From contig JAEWUR010000129.1 of NCBI GenBank assembly GCA_023397045.1, positions 1 to 5,112 of the forward strand: a stretch of 5,112 nucleotides of DNA, given 5' to 3'. The stretch's first letter is position 1, and every line of letters starts with the position of its first letter. The position numbers and the translations under genes were made by a program. This document shows positions 3,503 through 5,112 of the stretch, piece after piece. The DNA comes from Planctomycetota bacterium. Its GTDB lineage: Bacteria > Planctomycetota > Planctomycetia > Pirellulales > Thermoguttaceae. The notes beneath the pieces are model-generated. The model had not been told where the DNA came from. It saw nothing but the letters and a program-made list of their open reading frames with translations, and searched no databases.

Positions 3503-5112
3503 ATGGTCCCTTCACATCGGCATCGACGGCAATCGCGCGTACTACGTATCGAAGCGATGGAGCCGCGACGGTTTCTGTCGGCGGTCCCAACCGCGTTGTC
3601 CTACGATTTCACCATCGATCGGGCGGCCGAATCGGTCAGCGCCGAGCCGCTGATCGCGCCGGTCGACGCAGCCAAAATGATCGGGCTCGACCAGTTCGCG
3701 ACCAATTTCGGTTTCACCGGCAACGGCCAGACGGTCGCGCTGATCGACACCGGAATCGCCTACGATCATGTTGCACTGAGCGATGGCTTCGGCGCGGGAC
3801 ATCGCGTGGTCGGCGGCTACGATTTCGCCGAAAACGACGCGGATCCGTATGACGACGGTACGGCCGGTTCGCACGGCACGCACGTCGCGGGAATCATTTC
3901 GAGCACCGACGCCCGCGCCGCCGGAATTGCGCCCGGCGCCGACATCGTTTCGCTGCGAGTGTTCAACGATGCCGGAAACGGCTTGTTGGGCTGGGTCGAG
4001 CAAGCCCTGCAATGGGTCCACGTTCACCGGAACGATTTCGAGCACCCGATCACGACGGTCAACCTCTCGCTGGGCACGGCCTACAACGGTCAATCGGCAC
4101 CGGTTTGGGCGACACTCGAAGACGAATTTGCGCAGCTTGTTTCCGACGGGATCTTCGTCTCGGTCGCCGCCGGCAACGGATTCTCCACGTACCAAACCCA
4201 GGGGTTGAGCTATCCGGCGGCCAGTCCCTACGTCGTGCCGGTCGCCTCGGTCGACGGCAGTGGCAGTCTCAGCTATTTCAGCCAGCGCACCGATCGCGTC
4301 ATCGCCGCGCCGGGACGCGCGATACTGAGCACCGTGCCCGACTATCGCGGCAACCAAAACGGCATCAACGACGATTTCGCCAGCTATTCGGGCACGAGCA
4401 TGGCCGCGCCGCTGGTTGCCGGCGCCAGCATGTTGTTGCGCGAGGCCTACGAGTTCGTCGGAGTTTCCGACGTGACCGAAGCCATCCTGTATAACACAAT
4501 GTTGACTACGGCCGACAGCATCTTCGACGTCGCGACGAACGCATATTACCGCCGATTGAACATCGATCGGGCGATCGAATCGGTCATGCCCGGCGACGAC
4601 TTCGGCTCGACGGCCGCGACGGCGTCGGATTTGGGCTCGATCGATGACGCGATGTCGTTCGAAGGGCTCATCGGCCGGCTCGACGATTCCGATTGGTTCT
4701 CGTTCACGGCCGGCAACTCCGGCACGATGACCGTCACCTTTACAACACCCGACGGCGTGTCGCCGACGTGGTATCGGGACAGTCTGCCCGGCGACGCCGT
4801 TGTCGACGGATCGACGATCACATTCACCGCTACCGCAGGGATCCAATACTCATTTGGTCTTTCGGTGGGCGAGCTTGCGCATTACTCGCTCGACCTCGAT
4901 CTGCAATCGATCGCCGAATCGACGGCAAGATGTTCCGTGCAACTCATTGGCCAAGAACTTCACATTTCCGGTACGTCGCGCGACGATTCGTTGTCCATCA
5001 CGATCGCCGACGACCTGTTCCGACTGAGTCTCAACGGCGAGGAGTACGTCTACGACGCGAGATCGGTCCATTCGATCGCCTTCGACGGCGCCGGCGGCGC
5101 CGATTCGCTGTC
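3503..5112 (+). CDS. Exported subtilisin-family (S8) serine protease with PPC-like domain (first 536 residues; 3' end outside window)
   Basis: This is an endopeptidase of the subtilase fold. The Asp motif is VALIDTGI (Asp82), the His motif GSHGTHVAGI (His124), the oxyanion-hole Asn lies in VAAGNG (Asn225), and the Ser motif is GTSMAAP (Ser299). All catalytic positions are intact and in the usual order. Residues 1-27 are Arg-rich and end in MEPRRFLSA, a LEPR-XLL-type motif seen at the N-terminus of planctomycete exported proteins. There is no classical signal peptide and no room for an I9 inhibitor propeptide before the catalytic domain. Residues 363-467 (GDDFGSTAATASDLGS, then GRLDDSDWFSFTAG) resemble a bacterial pre-peptidase C-terminal (PPC) domain. 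From about 479, LHISGTSRDDSLSI ... FDGAGGADSL matches a Gly/Asp-rich planctomycete repeat reminiscent of RTX calcium-binding motifs. Export to the envelope or outside is inferred. The start is fixed by GGAGGTG and an in-frame TAG at 3479. Confidence 0.93.
   Translation, partial: MVPSHRHRRQSRVLRIEAMEPRRFLSAVPTALSYDFTIDRAAESVSAEPLIAPVDAAKMIGLDQFATNFGFTGNGQTVALIDTGIAYDHVALSDGFGAGHRVVGGYDFAENDADPYDDGTAGSHGTHVAGIISSTDARAAGIAPGADIVSLRVFNDAGNGLLGWVEQALQWVHVHRNDFEHPITTVNLSLGTAYNGQSAPVWATLEDEFAQLVSDGIFVSVAAGNGFSTYQTQGLSYPAASPYVVPVASVDGSGSLSYFSQRTDRVIAAPGRAILSTVPDYRGNQNGINDDFASYSGTSMAAPLVAGASMLLREAYEFVGVSDVTEAILYNTMLTTADSIFDVATNAYYRRLNIDRAIESVMPGDDFGSTAATASDLGSIDDAMSFEGLIGRLDDSDWFSFTAGNSGTMTVTFTTPDGVSPTWYRDSLPGDAVVDGSTITFTATAGIQYSFGLSVGELAHYSLDLDLQSIAESTARCSVQLIGQELHISGTSRDDSLSITIADDLFRLSLNGEEYVYDARSVHSIAFDGAGGADSL

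Noticed and set aside
3542..4846. 434-codon open frame on the minus strand opposite the protease
   Set aside because: It is antisense to the clear subtilase frame. Its product is an Arg/Asp/Gly/Val-rich composition artefact of GC-rich codons, with no domain I recognise.

Overview
The window reads as part of a planctomycete chromosome, most likely Pirellulales-like. It is GC-rich with long gaps between genes. The Ser protease opens with an Arg-rich segment and a MEPRRFLSA motif (the LEPR-XLL type common in planctomycete exported proteins) and ends in a planctomycete-style Gly/Asp repeat. The three minus-strand proteins also look like families I associate with planctomycetes. The phylum call is recognition from memory, not a search.

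Layout: (1) 1-510, minus: 5' part of an exported protein of unknown function, running off the left edge. (2) 511-1431: about 920 bases without a convincing large gene. It holds a candidate promoter and leader hairpin for gene 1, several inverted repeats, a strong minus-strand intrinsic terminator (883-916), two abutting helices that could form a structured RNA, and one possible 51-codon ORF on the plus strand (1269-1424). (3) 1432-2379, minus: a low-complexity protein with acidic and Arg blocks and a short conserved-looking C-terminal segment. (4) 2380-2586: a good sigma70-type promoter bracketed by two 12-bp palindromes, plus a leader hairpin. (5) 2587-3141, minus: a methyltransferase-fold protein, probably started by TTG. 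(6) 3142-3502: divergent intergenic region. (7) 3503-5112, plus: a subtilisin-family (S8) protease with a full catalytic set, a PPC-like domain and the start of a C-terminal repeat, running off the right edge.

The three minus-strand genes point the same way, but the promoter before gene 2 and the spacing of 207 and 921 bases argue for separate transcription units. The protease is divergent and looks functionally unrelated. I see no transposase, integrase, CRISPR array, tRNA, rRNA, toxin-antitoxin pair or defence cassette. The parts most worth a second look are non-coding: the palindrome pair around the gene 2 promoter and the structured interval ending in an orphan terminator. I found nothing that amounts to a demonstrated new system.
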